Assembly: GCA_013399875.1 (NCBI GenBank)
Contig: VXAZ01001682.1
Coordinates: forward strand, 744,001-808,000
Origin: Gymnorhina tibicen
Lineage: Eukaryota > Chordata > Aves > Passeriformes > Artamidae
Direction: 5' to 3'
Length of the DNA stretch: 64,000 nt
Part shown: positions 51,901-64,000 of the stretch, one piece after another
How positions within the stretch are numbered: position 1 is the first letter of the stretch
How the letters are laid out: each line of letters starts with the position of its first letter
Made by a program: the position numbers and the translations under genes
Notes under the pieces: model-generated
Databases searched by the model: none
Seen by the model: the letters and a program-made list of their open reading frames with translations, nothing else
What the model was told of the DNA's origin: nothing

Positions 51901-53113
51901 AATTTCTATCTGTTATATATTGTCCCAAAAACTGGGACTGAAAAATTTCAAGGGGTTTGAAAACTACAAAGCAATGCAAAAAAACCAAGAGGCATACAAA
52001 TAAAATTATAAAACAATATGAATAAGAACAAGAACATTTTGGTGACTATTTAGGCTGCTTTTCTAAAAAGAAAAAAGCCTTTATTTTTCCCAAATAAAAG
52101 GAACGAGCACTGTATGTTACTGATGTTTTTGTCCCTTTCTTGGTAAAGTAAAATTCAACCTGAGTTTGAGTCAATGTATTTCCACTTGGCTGTGCTTTGG
52201 GAGTCACCAAGGCAAAAAGCATTCCAAATTTACTGCTATTTTACCTATTCTGTAATTGTTTTTGACAGCTGCATTCCTTGCAATTAACATGGTTTGACTT
52301 TGAACTTAATACTCATCCAGGGGTTTGCAGACGTGAAAACATCTCTCTCTGACCAAGTTTCTCACTTGCAGGACTTAAAAGAGAGCAGCACAACTCTCCC
52401 GAAGAAGAGAGCGGTGCAGGGAGCCTCCGACCCAAAAGTAAGATTCCCTTTTTCACATGATCACCTTTTCTAGGATAAAATTGGAATCCAGGTGCAATGA
52501 TCATCCAAAGAAGATGAACCAAGCAACCCCAGGCTACAGCAGGAACCCAAGGCAGGTATGTAATGGCAAATAATGGTTAATAATGAGCTGTACATCACTC
52601 CAGTAGGGTTGTAAGAATCAATACTCACAACAGCCTACTTGATCTGAAATACATTTTCCCACAGAGATTGGAATTGCTTTTTCTTCAGTTCTATTTTTCT
52701 TGCCTGCAGTTTTCTTTGTAGGAAAAGTGAGGAAATGGCTGGGGAACCACGTAAAGAAAATTTAGAACTGGGAAAGGATAACAAACTACTGAGATCAGGT
52801 TTTAACACCAGGATTAAATTCAGAGCACATGGAAATTACATTCAAACACTCTACAAAAGTTAAATGAGCTGTACACCTCAATACCAACTGCTTTGTATTT
52901 CATTATTTTCAGGACTACTCGTGCAGAGCCAAAATAAATTTACTTGAGATATTGCTAAAACTTTGTGATGCATCTTCAAGAAAGCAAAACTTTTATTATT
53001 CTTTGACGTGTGCACAATGTTTAAAAAGAACACCAGGCCCCCAAATGTTATCAACTGTGTATACACAAATAACAGGGTCAAATCCAGGCCCTTTTAACAG
53101 TGACAGCACTCAC
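39939..53113. other. TRAPPC9: CR1-free intronic stretch next to exon A
   Basis: Thirteen kilobases without a recognisable CR1, microsatellite of note or RNA gene. Patches of higher GC with some CpG lie near 44450-44810 and 48600-48850. The longest minus-strand open frame (45721-46227) has no recognisable domain and reads as chance. Confidence 0.55.
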
Positions 53114-53224
53114 CGCTGACACTCCCCAGCGTGCAGAATTAAATCTTCATTGTTCCTGGCACTGATGGTCAACTCATGCTCTGTGGAATTGAAGACATCA
53201 AGAAGGAGGTGACACTGCCGGGTG
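53114..53224 (-). CDS. TRAPPC9: TRAPPC9 coding exon A (C-terminal region)
   Basis: This is an internal coding exon of TRAPPC9/NIBP, the metazoan relative of yeast Trs120. The protein is a subunit of the TRAPPII tethering complex at the Golgi and is also reported to bind NIK and IKK-beta. On the minus strand a pyrimidine-rich tract ending in AACAG precedes the exon, and the donor is G|GTGAGT. The 111 nt read as one split-codon base, 36 codons and two bases (CG). The peptide contains [14 protein letters not shown] and LILHAGECQ, which I recognise as TRAPPC9, near residues 900-935 of about 1150 (position from memory). The other two frames are closed or unlike any protein. The trailing CG joins the leading C of exon B to give Arg, so the two exons support each other. 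The preceding exon must end in phase 2 and was not found in the 10.8 kb upstream. Confidence 0.92.
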
Positions 53225-53999
53225 CTGTTCAGATGGAGGGGAAAAAGCACAATTTCAATGCTGATATTATTGTACGTCTATCAAAATTAATATTTATACA
53301 TGGATATAAATATATATGCAAAAGATACGCACATTCACATACATGTTTTATTTCCTACTCCAGTTGTAAGAATATCCTTATCTGTTACTAAAACAACCCT
53401 TCATAATAATTGGAATTTATTTTTTTTTCAACTAAAACTAAACAGAAGGGTACATCCTGAAGAGAAGTTCCGTGACAATTCTGACCTGCACAGTATCAAG
53501 CCCCACAGCATTTGATCACCTGTCTACATTCTCACTTTGCAGCTTTCACTTCTTCTTTGCAGCACATTCACTTCTGTGGAAAAAGCCACAGATTTTTTTC
53601 AGTTCTTTGAGCCTTCACATAAAAAAAAAAAGAGTTGTATTATTTGAAATTACCTTGACATTACCTCTTTAAGAAAAAAATTCACAAGCAAAAATTTAAA
53701 TTGGTTTGAATTTATTGTCAAGGAGCAATTCCTTTTCCATGGCTTGTCTACAGACCAAAACAAGCTGTCAATTAGAGCACTTAACCTCGAGAACTTCTCT
53801 GAGAGGGAGAACTCTCTTCTCTCTGTAAGACAGGCAAACACAGGCACTTCTCACAGAAAAACTTAGTATTTGCCAGCTAGTATCCTTCAAATACAAATTT
53901 CCCCAGAAGCATTTGATAGAAATACACCAACTACATTTCTGGTAACCGCAGAAAATAATGCAGACAAAGTTACAGAATAGAAACCTTACTGCAAAAGTC

Positions 54000-54190
54000 C
54001 ATTCTAATAAACTTTTTAATTATAATGAACATTATTTTATAATGTTCACCAGTCTTATTAATTAATTTAATATTATTAAATTAATAATTTACTAATTTAG
54101 TTACTATTTAATACAATTACATGTTAATGTTGTCAATGAATATTGTATTCTAATTAATATTCTGGAAAATTTTATTCTAATTTAAAACCT
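54000..54190. repeat. AT-rich tract with two inverted repeats
   Basis: TGAACATTAT-TTT-ATAATGTTCA (54026-54048) is a 10-bp perfect stem. Bases 54061-54085 form a 12-bp perfect inverted repeat around a single central T. The surrounding 190 bp is strongly AT-rich. Confidence 0.85.
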
Positions 54191-57100
54191 TTTCTTCCTT
54201 GTGAGATTAAGCAGAAATAGCAGCATTGGTGATAAAAATATAATACACATGCAAATTTATTGGAACCAAGTACCAAAATACCAAATACAATCAGACAGCT
54301 GCAATAACACTTTACCAATCTATCTGAAATTCAAAACTTCCCAAGAAGCTACTGAACAACCCAGAAATATCCCCAAAAAGGGAAGAAAGAGGAATACTGG
54401 TGAGGTGCTGAGTTGTCAGAGCCATCCTTCGATGTGCAAGTTCAACCTACAGTTGTGTCTTGGGCAACCAAGAATATTTATTTAAATATTTCTATTTATT
54501 GCACAGTAATTTACGAATGAACTGAAATGCCATTCCAAAAATTAACTAAGCTCAGAGGTGTAGGAGTTTAAGACCTGTTCCACTTTGGAAATAGGTTTTC
54601 TGGTCCATAATACAGTTCTCTCCTGAAAATCAGAGATGTCCCTTCCAGAGCACACACAGGAGGAAATGTTTTGCCAACCCTTGAGTTGGGAACACTCCCA
54701 GGACGAGCCCAGGACGTTTAGGTCACCAAGTGACAATAATGTCACCTGCAGCCAGGCACTGTGAGACAAACAAGCACTGCTGGGGTCAGCACCACATCTC
54801 TTAGCAAAAATAAAAAGCAGAAGTGGGGGTGGAGGCTTTTTTAATATATATTTTAAGAGATTTCTCTCTCTGCGTAAAACCCCAATGACTACGGAATATA
54901 GAGGGGGATGCAGGAAGGCAGCTGAGTGCCTGAAGCAAACATGTCAAAACTCAAGAATTTACAACAAATAAGGAGCCATGGCTCTTGTTAGAAATTTCCT
55001 TCCTTAGAACTCACAAGAAAGAAATAACTGGAAGGGCAGGACTTGAATCAGTTACCAGAAAGGAATGGAAAAGAAAAGAGGGAAAAGCTTTTATCAGCTT
55101 CTATCTCATCACAGGAGACTGGGAGAGACCTGTGAAGCCTCAGACAATCTCTGCATCTCCAGTAGCCACAACATGATGATCTGGAAGAGAAACTTCCAGT
55201 GCAGATGAAGTTTAAAAAACTTAATATGGAAGGAATTTGTTCATTCTGCCACAGTAAACCCAAACAAAAAACATTCAAGCCTCCTGCAATATCTTCTGGC
55301 AGCAGAGCCAAAGTTTTGCAAATAAAACAATTCCTGCCACAAAGCACCCACAGAAGCAGCTGCCCTTCAGGACTAAACAAGAACAATAATATTAAAGATT
55401 CCCAAATATGAATTCTTGAAAATTATTCATCATCATGACATTTATTTCCTCCTCTTCCGGCACTACATAAAATAGACATGTAGGAGAAATAATTCTTTCC
55501 CTGTCAATTTTCAGCTAATTGTCCAGGGAAATCTTCAAGTTAAAAAAAAACATATAAAACTCGAAGTTACAAATTTATTACAGTACCTTGAAAACTTAGA
55601 AGAATCAGATATTAGTGTAAAAACATTGACAGTAACATGAAGACTAGAAAAAGATAGCACTAGATCTTCAGAGTAAATACAGGACAGTATCAAAGAGACT
55701 ATTACAGCAACAAAAACCAAACACAAATAAAGGTTACAAAAATATTTTAATTTAAACAGCAAGCTTCAAACAGAAGCTGTATCCAGGTAAGGCAACCAAG
55801 AAAGCATAAGCTCTGGAAAATCAGTCATACTGTCAAAACAAAGTTAAAAAAAAATAAAAAGAAACACTCAAATTGTTAAAGAAGAATTTGCTGAAAATCT
55901 GAGAACCAGCAGGATTTTTTTGTTTTAACATGCTGCAATCAGTAGGACTGTGTAGAACTCATGATGCTGAGTTCCAGGAAAAAAAAGAATTAACAAGAAA
56001 GCCAAATAATTAATATAAATTTTCCCTCCAGCAGAACATACATCAGGCCATCCTTCACAAGACAGAAATTAAAGAACCTATTTCAGTGTCAGTAAAGGAG
56101 ATTTGAGAGGCAAATCATTTTCATGTAAGTGTGATAAAGGAACTCCAGTGAGATTTTGCTGAACTCCTATATTTAAGTGCAGTCAGAAATGTGTTGCTTA
56201 AACCAAGCTCTTTACCAGAAAATTTCAAACTTTAAATTGTTTTAAGGATTTTAAGGCAATTGACCAAATCTTAGACTACGAGTGATGACCTCAGCACTAT
56301 GTAAATCAGGTTTTTTTAAAGTCTGCCAGCTTAAAAAAAAAAATTAAACCACTCAAAATAATAAATGGATCTGCAGTTGATTAAATTATATACCGTAATG
56401 GCCTACTGACATGTTTGGCAGAGAAAAACCAGTCGTAAGCCACAGATTTATCAAACTGGGAAAGACTTGCCCGCATATACACAATTTCTTCTCCCTGTCC
56501 CAAACTATCCACCACCATGTCATAGCTTACACTAAATGTTTATTTGAGGAGGGTAGATTTTGACTCCTCTAAGTTTAGCCAAGTAGGTGTTAGCTACCAT
56601 TCGTCCCAGAGAAGGCAGAGAACACCACCTCCCACATTTCACACATTGTGAAGGGCCACCAGAGGCTTCCCAGTCGTTTTTAGGGGTCATTTCACTGTTA
56701 CCAGCTCCTTTTGAGGGTTTGGATTGAACACACCCAGAATAAATCAGTTTATGCTTGGGTGGGGTGAGTTTGTGGTTTAGTATCAAACACACAACGTGAA
56801 ACCATCATCAGCTGTGCTGGACCATGTACAGACACCAGGATACTGAACAAAAGCTCTTGAAAGAGTTTGACTCTTCTTCCCATCCAATGGGAAGGAAATA
56901 AGTCTGGGTTCAACAAATTAAGCCTACTGAAAATCACAGCACCCAAACGTTTTTCCATTTTGATAATCTTCCTTATTCGTTCACGATGCTTGCTTTTGAA
57001 AAATCTTCCATTAATGTCATGTTCGAGATTTCCTTTTACAAGTGACACAAAACTGCAGAAGGTTGTACAGGTAAAAACTAGAATTACAAGGAAACATCTT

Positions 57101-59770
57101 CAGTAAATTGATTTATCATCTGAATATCTCAGAATAACAAGCAAATTTAAGTCAATACTGATATCAAACAAAAAAAAATTAAGAAATCTTTTTTTTAATT
57201 GAAAATTGAGTTAATTCAACAGTGTCTTAGAGATTTAGTGTATAAATGAATTTCTCTTATCATCTACTGCAGAACTGAGAATACAGCACAAGCAAAAGTC
57301 AGCAGCACAATGAATCATGCTGTATTTTTAAAATCTTACAATGCCAGTTAAGGTTCCAAAAACAGTCACAAAACTGGGGCCATGGGAACTTCAGGCAAGT
57401 GACAATGACACTGTGATCTAGAAATCTCTTTCAGGAGGATTATGATTACTTTAAATGACAGCAGAGGATATTCTTCAGTAACACTGAACACAGAATTAAA
57501 CCCCAAATGCAGCTGCAATGATGGCTCACTTCAGTGAACAATCTCTCTGCAGTTCAGTCTCTAGCTTAGTTTTAAAGTCACTTTAAACAAGAAACTCTCA
57601 GGGGGGTTGGCAAGTTTTCTGCATCCTGAATCATCTCACTTTCCCATCAACTGAAATCATGGAGTATTTTCATATCCACGGGTTTTTTGGGTTTTTTTCC
57701 TTCTCTTCTGTTTTCTTTGAACAGCCATCGTTACTCAGAGCGGGACACAGACAGGAGAGAAGCTTCGGCTCTGATGACAGGGCTGTGACAGATGACAACC
57801 CTGTCCTCCAAAATCCACTGACCTACACAAAGAGCAACACAGCAGAACAACGATCTACAGCACCTTTGTTGGTGCTGTTGTGTCTTCAATAGGGTCTTCT
57901 TTAACTTAATTTTTAATAAATTATCTAAAAATGGATTTCTCAAGACTAACTTCAGATGATTAAGTCAGTTTATCCATCTTACTGGCAAAAGGTCTTTTCA
58001 CACATTCCAAGAAGCGTCCTCATCTGACTTCTCCCAGTTGTAAACCTTTTCACCTATGCTAAATATTCCCAGCACATCTATAAATATTTGCAGATTTATG
58101 TTCTCACATCTTCATATGTCAAACCATACATATTTAACATTTTGATCTCAAAAATCAGTTCTCTCAATCTGCAAGCTACTTTTTGCTGCTCTTTCATGAA
58201 CTCACTGCAATGTTACACCATTAGCAGAAGTTAAATAGCTCTGATTACCAAGATAATTTAACTATTGGGTGTAACCTCCCACGTGTCATGAGTTACCACT
58301 CAGTAGAATCTATATTGAGCTCAATAGTGTATAAATAAGGAATATATTTTAGAATTACATCCAGTCCTGAGAACATTAATATAAATCCATTGCTTGACAG
58401 ATTTTCCTAATGATTTGTCAGTTTAATTGCACCAAATGAGAGCTCTATTTGCTTTATTTAGTTGAATTTGCCTGCTTCTCATTTTGACTGACTTTTAGTA
58501 TTAATATTTTTCATTAACAAAACAGTGAATTTAATACTGATTATTCTCTCCATGTAAAAACAGCAGATCACTTTAAACAGGTCATATCTTAGTCTTCCTC
58601 CAAACTAAACATCTTGCTCTTCAAGTACGCAAACAGAAGAGGTTTTTCTGCACCCTTCAAAGCTCTATGGCATTTTGAACACCAAAATACTGAGAAAGAG
58701 AAGACTATAAACAGCTGCCTATCAGTAGGTGGCTGATTCTCATTCTGAATGTAGCAAATGTGAAAATTTGATTTAAAAATCTGGCTATATAAAACCAAGA
58801 AGGGTTTCAGAAAATGCCACATAACTTTTTATCACGTAACAAAAAGGTCTGTTAGAGCACAGCTGAAGAAACAATTCTGTTTACTCTTTCCCTTGTAAAA
58901 TTTGTAAATATACAATAATCAGGATTTCTGATGCAAACCTGCTGTGTTGCCATTTATTGTAGCGAAAATAGGGGCAACCTTGGAAACTGGAATGGAAATT
59001 CTAAAAATTATGTCTGATTTCATTAAACCTCAAAGTTCCACCCACCCAACTGCGGATCTCCTGAGAACCCTCACCACAACCAACATTGCTCTGTCTGCAA
59101 ACCCTCAGTGAAACCAAGTTGGAAAAACTGCATCCTAACTTTAAATACAAAAGAATGAGAAATTTCAGACTGGGGAGCACACTGCAGGCTCTGCTATGAA
59201 CTGATGCCTTCTTGACAAAACCAAATAATTTCATTTAATGATCTACATTAATGACACGAAGGAAAATTACCTTGAACCTATGGATAGATGAACTGGCACT
59301 TTGCATTTAACAGTGTCAGACCTGCTACAATTCCTTTTTTTTCCTCTGACTCAAATACAAGAACAGAGTCTAAGGCTCAGCACTTGCCAGAAGAGATCTG
59401 CAGCTGATGTCTCAGCAGCTAAATGGTGATTTCAAGACAGAAACTATTCTGCCCCACAAAAAAATTTAAAGATTAAAAAATTACCTTATCATCTTGAACT
59501 TGTAGAATTTACGGGTAAGAATATTATTACATATCTGGATTCCCAACTTTGCTTAAAAGTGAAGGCACCATCCCTGAGGATTAACTTCAACTACAAATTC
59601 AGACTGCCTCACCACATTTTTAATAAACAAAATCAACATTTTCTGGCCTTTGTAGGCTCTTATTTAAGACACTTTTGTACTGATGGCACAGTGGCAGGGG
59701 ACACAAGATGACCAGCAGGCCCCTCACAGTGTGCAGAGCATACCTTACTTGAATTCTTGTCAGACATCCA

Positions 59771-59806
59771 GCATTTTTTCTGGCATTTTTTCTGGCATTT
59801 TTTCAT
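59771..59806. repeat. Three 12-bp tandem repeats
   Basis: Three copies of GCATTTTTTCTG, the last diverging at its end. Confidence 0.88.
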
Positions 59807-60193
59807 GCTCTTTTATAGAGGTAATAAGGAAGGACATTCAGTGCCCACGAAAAGTGGCAGATATGCACCTCTGAGAGAAACAACAGGTATAAAGAAGATT
59901 GTTCAACACAACCTAGGTAAGTTCCAACAGCAGACTTGCTTAGAGCTAACAGGGTACCAAAATGAGGAGGAGAATCACACAAAACCACCAACAGAATGTA
60001 TCCTTACACTGAACCATTTGCATCCCATCCCCACTGGCAGTCTAGGATCAGATCATGGGATCCCCACTGGCAGGCTGGAACCTACCTGCTGGTGACAGCA
60101 CCGCTGGGAGGCCTGGAAGCACAGCAGTGTTTTGGGGCTAAGCCCTGGTAAGGAATCAATTAATGTGGTACGGCCAATTACAGGAGTAATTGT

Positions 60194-60236
60194 AAATTAG
60201 TACAATTAGTAATTAGTAATTAGTAAATTAGTACAA
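60194..60236. repeat. (AATTAGT)n short tandem repeat
   Basis: AATTAGTA units repeat about five to six times, two of them with a TACA insertion. Flanks are not repetitive. Confidence 0.82.
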
Positions 60237-63200
60237 TTTTACTATACAGATGTATCTGCATTGTGGATAAATAAGTGGTTAAACAAGTAGATTCCTGAAG
60301 CCCTTCAAGACTTCATTGAGCTGCAGGACAGAGTGGGAGAACTTTCAACATTAACTCCTTATCTCCTATACCCCATTCCAGGGCTGCTTCAAACTCCTGC
60401 GTTTTTGATGCCGCCTGGGACAATCCCCTCCCTGCACACACAAACAAGCGGAGCCAAGGATCACGGGTAACATGAGCAGAGGGAATATTTCCCAGCACAA
60501 AGCTGCTCTGCCAGCCCCTTTGGATCCAGGCAGCAGAGGGTGATACACAGTGAAGGAGCTTGGAGCAGATGAGGCCCTTCACTGACAGAATATCACAGGT
60601 CCCAACAGCAGGGCTGAGATCTGAACCAGAATTTGGTGTGGGGAGAGCTGAAATCTGAATCAGAATCAGGCCACAGATCAGGCACTGCAGCATGGTAAGG
60701 GCTGCATCCAACCAATCTCAACAGCCCCACAGACCAGAACAGACAAAGGTTAAAAGGATCTGTTGTCGTGATTAAACTTAACTGAAGATCTATTGGACAT
60801 GTGGTTAATGAAACTTCTCCCCATGAGGCAGGAGCTTGTGCCTGAGTTGAAGATATAATTTTGCTTAGATATTTAAAAAAACAGAACCCAAGCCCAAATC
60901 CCCAGTTGTGTCAGTGATATTTCCCATGCATTTTTGCTCAAGCAGCTAAAGAGAAGAAATACCAATTAAGTTTGGAAGACTTTTACATAAACCACAATCT
61001 TTATGTTACAATGGGGGGGTGAAGTGTTTTCATTAAAATTTTTCCAGAGGTTTTTTTTCACTAAAGGCCTAAGGGAAGAATCAATGCTCAAAGTTTTTTT
61101 AGTTTGCTTTGACTTTTTAAGCCCAGGAGTTTGTAAGCTAATGTTTCTTACTTTTGTGGAGGCAAAAACGTAAAATAAAAACAATAAAAAGAAAAGGAAA
61201 AAAATTAATCCAGATAATGAAAGCAATGATAACTTCCATTCTAAAATGACAGCTAAGAAGGTAAATTATAAAATACAATTTCTTGTAATGACTGAACAAA
61301 AATAGCTCAGCACCTCAGACAGTACTTAAACAATGAAGTCTCAGTTGTAAACCAAAAGGAAATCAGATTTGAGTTTTTACCAGAGCAAACAAAAGTAAAA
61401 AAAAACCAAAACCTTATAATTTGCTGTCATTGTGTCTCAGATATTGGCAGAGATGATCAACAGTAAAAAAACAAACTTTGTTTCCTCTAACGATGAACAG
61501 TTATCCTTAGCAGATTGGGATACACAGTTCTGCCATTTGTCACTAAAAGATAATATCAAATGCTGTGACTTCTCCTTCCAACGGAGAATCTGCACAGGGA
61601 TGCACAAGAGTAAAGGAACAGTGTTACAGATCACTACAGCCAATGGCACGGAACGAGCAGGAAGAGATAAGAACACCAAAATGCATGCATGACTTAGCAA
61701 ACAGTGTATACCTAAAGTAACAACAAAAAAGCTCCTTTTGACAGGTCTGGCAAGAAAACATTTCTGAGAGAAATGTAAATATTACGGTCTTTTTCTCCAA
61801 CTCAGTAAAGCTTTTAGGCACCCTTAAAAGCAGCCACATCTTTAACCACATCTCCAATCAGCAAACCACTGAAAGTTTCCACTGACTTAACTGCTGATCA
61901 GAGTGATGAACAGGCAAAGGATGAAGCAAACACACACAATGTGAGCTGAAGCACTTGGCTGAATTGGAGCCACTAAATATAGCACCAGCTGCCACACGGC
62001 ATGGGAAACTGTGCCCTGCTGAACACACAAGCTCTGCCTTTGAATTAGCACCTCCATCTATTTTTAAAGATTTCAGGATTAAATACTTGCCCCACACCAT
62101 GAACTCCTGAGAACAGATTGACAAGGCAGGGGTAGGATAACCTTGTCCTACACAAAACACAGCTGGGGAAGCCAAGCACAAAAGGCCAACATCCCAACAA
62201 GGGAGAGTCAAAAAAAAGCATCAGGTTGCAATTGAAACATTTATGGAAGGTTTGCAGCTTCACACCCAATCCACCCTGTAACTGTAAGGAATTGCACTGA
62301 ACCACAGAGCAGTCTGTCTATTAAAAATACACATTTTGAGAGTATGGAGAGCTTTTTTGACACTGAACGGAGGGGACTATGCATTCAAATAAATAAATGA
62401 AACCCGGTTATTTTAACCTGTATGATGATTCTTCTTGAACACTATTTTAAATTGATGCTGTGGTACTTCCAGGTTGTTCAAGAGAGATCACTTATTCAAT
62501 CTTGAAAACCTCACAAAGGCTGAAGAATGTGCCATTGCAGGTATGAGACTCTGGACATCATAAAAAAGGGGCCCAGAATTTTGCAAGCAGTTGTTCCAGA
62601 TGCCATGTTCTGACTTTGCCAAGCAGCATTAAATTTGCTTTACTTGAGCAGTTCCTAAAATAAGAAAACCATGCCTATTATGTTACACTTTCAAGCAGCA
62701 AAATGCTCAAGACGCTTACTAATAGAGCCATATGGTTTTACAAGAGCAGGACACAAATGACTCATTAAAAATAATCGTTTGTCTCATTTTTGAACATTTT
62801 CTTAAAAAACTATTGCAGCGTTTCATTATCTCTGCCTAACCTAGAATTCCCTTGCTATTTGCAAAGGTCATTATTTGCTGTATTACCTGTGGTGAAAAAC
62901 AGAATCTCATCCTTCCTGGCAGTGTCATGATTACAAACTCCACTCCCTTGTCGGTCATCTTTCCTTCAGCAACACCAGCAGTTTCTTTAAATGTATGTTT
63001 TAACAGAAGTCCCATCTTATCACTCTTCGTGCTCCACACTCTCCAACTTTTCTTCATGCTGAAGCCTAAAACTTTCCTTGAGGCTTTAATTCTTCTGCTC
63101 ACAGCCCTGTTTTTCAGGCTATGTTGCTGCCATAGGCTGTCCATCCATCCCTGGACATTTCTACCATGGTATGATACTGGTCACTGAATTCTCTCCTTTG

Positions 63201-63538
63201 AAAATTAAATATTCACACCCAGTATCTCCTAGACTGGCATTTCCTTCTTGCCCATCTTCAGATTTCTGAAGTCTGTCAGGAAAGGGTCCCAGGCCCAATA
63301 GGAATCTCTTGAATAATTAAATTCCCTCTCAACTATTATTATTATTAGTGTTGCAATACATAACTGCACTGAAATAATCTCAGAATTTAAATCAAACCAA
63401 ATTGTTGCTCCCGCTGTACACAGAGGGTTTTTTTACAACAATCCTACTAATTATTAAAACTGATTGCACCCAGTGGCTGATGAATTCTATTCAAATTTTA
63501 TGATCACATTTGACCACCATCAAGTGATGCCTTGTTTT

Positions 63539-63623
63539 TTAATATTCACTATGGTTTACAATTATTTAATATTCACTGTGGTTTACAATTCACTATGGTT
63601 TTTAATATTCTCTGTGGTTTACA
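63539..63623. repeat. Small minisatellite, about 25-bp degenerate unit
   Basis: Three to four copies of a unit like AATATTCACTRTGGTTTACA, with one unit truncated at both ends. Confidence 0.85.
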
Positions 63624-64000
63624 AGAGAAAACAAGCACCAAAGGAGAGTCTGGACACAATTTACTCGTCACATCATTCACACCTGCATTTTGGGTAAGAT
63701 TCTGTTATACAAACACCACACTCTGTAATGCACAACACACCACAACTGCTAAGACATACAGAAAAAATGTCATCAAACTGTACAATAAACATGAGATATC
63801 CTGTCCCTGCTAAAATCAATCATCATGAGAAAATGTCTGAACCTCAGAAGCTGTTGAATGAACATGAATTGCTTCAGTAAACTCCTGAATGAGGAATTTT
63901 GAAAATTTGTTCACGTAATTCTTTATCTGCATGTTGCTGATGATATTGAAAATGTTTCCAATATGGTCTTTGAGTTATATTCACCAGAACAGAGACAATG

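Larger units (their letters stand above)
7939..53113 (-). other. TRAPPC9: 45-kb GT-AG intron of TRAPPC9
   Basis: This intron separates exon A from exon B and is 45,175 bp including a suspected assembly duplication at 30204-30546. Its donor is GTGAGT and its acceptor CTACAG. The intron is phase 2. It contains CR1 copies between 9.3 and 39.9 kb, microsatellites and the compound pyrimidine tract near 37.6 kb. I found no nested gene with convincing coding sequence. Confidence 0.85.
53225..64000 (-). other. TRAPPC9: Partial upstream intron of TRAPPC9
   Basis: This is the sequence 5' of exon A on the minus strand. I looked for minus-strand donors paired with an open frame of the required phase 2 and found none that reads as TRAPPC9, so the preceding exon is probably beyond the right edge. 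No CR1 copy was recognised. Contents are an AT-rich hairpin region near 54.0-54.2 kb and short tandem repeats near 59.8, 60.2 and 63.6 kb. Confidence 0.7.

Noticed and set aside
7939..53113. A counterpart of the mammalian PEG13 noncoding gene, which lies in a TRAPPC9 intron
   Set aside because: No CpG island or transcript-like feature is visible, birds lack the associated imprinting, and I cannot tell whether this is the corresponding intron.
60313..60711. 132-codon minus-strand frame with a signal-peptide-like start
   Set aside because: No family motif, no splice or promoter context, and it sits in an ordinary intron. Probably chance in a slightly GC-richer patch.
62887..63000. Minus-strand open block ending CACAG|GTAATA, considered as the TRAPPC9 exon before exon A
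   Set aside because: The phases do not fit: its open frame ends in phase 0 while exon A needs a phase 2 partner. The acceptor is weak and the peptide is not recognised as TRAPPC9.

Overview
This window is vertebrate nuclear DNA, almost certainly from a bird. It is AT-rich and CpG-poor, has no dense gene content, and its only recognisable interspersed repeats are CR1 LINEs, many still ending in the characteristic ATTCTRTGA-type 3' tail.

The whole window lies inside one very large gene on the minus strand, TRAPPC9 (NIBP; subunit of the TRAPPII trafficking complex). Two consecutive coding exons from its C-terminal region can be read directly: exon A at 53114-53224 (111 nt) and exon B at 7785-7938 (154 nt). 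They join in frame (phase 2, completing an Arg codon) across a 45,175-bp GT-AG intron. Exon B is followed not by GT but by ATATCCTTT, the U12-type AT-AC 5' splice site, so the next intron is probably removed by the minor spliceosome. A matching U12 branch point and AC acceptor can be proposed at the left edge (bases 10-29). In that case the U12 intron is 10-7784 and the first nine bases of the window begin the next exon; this part is tentative.

Layout, left to right: 1-7784, presumed U12 intron with CR1 copies, including an antisense relic of CR1 ORF2 endonuclease (4820-5405); 7785-7938, exon B; 7939-53113, giant intron with nine further CR1 positions (one an assembly duplicate) concentrated at 27.1-30.5 kb and ending at 39.9 kb, plus microsatellites and a compound (TTTTCC)n(CCCTT)n tract at 37.55 kb; 53114-53224, exon A; 53225-64000, part of the preceding intron, with AT-rich hairpins and small tandem repeats.

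A single N at 30375 separates two identical 171-bp copies, the signature of an unmerged contig overlap rather than biology. No tRNA, rRNA, known miRNA, CRISPR, complete transposon or independent protein-coding gene was recognised. Apart from the two exons and the CR1 relic, the open frames read as chance. The most interesting signal is the AT-AC splice site.
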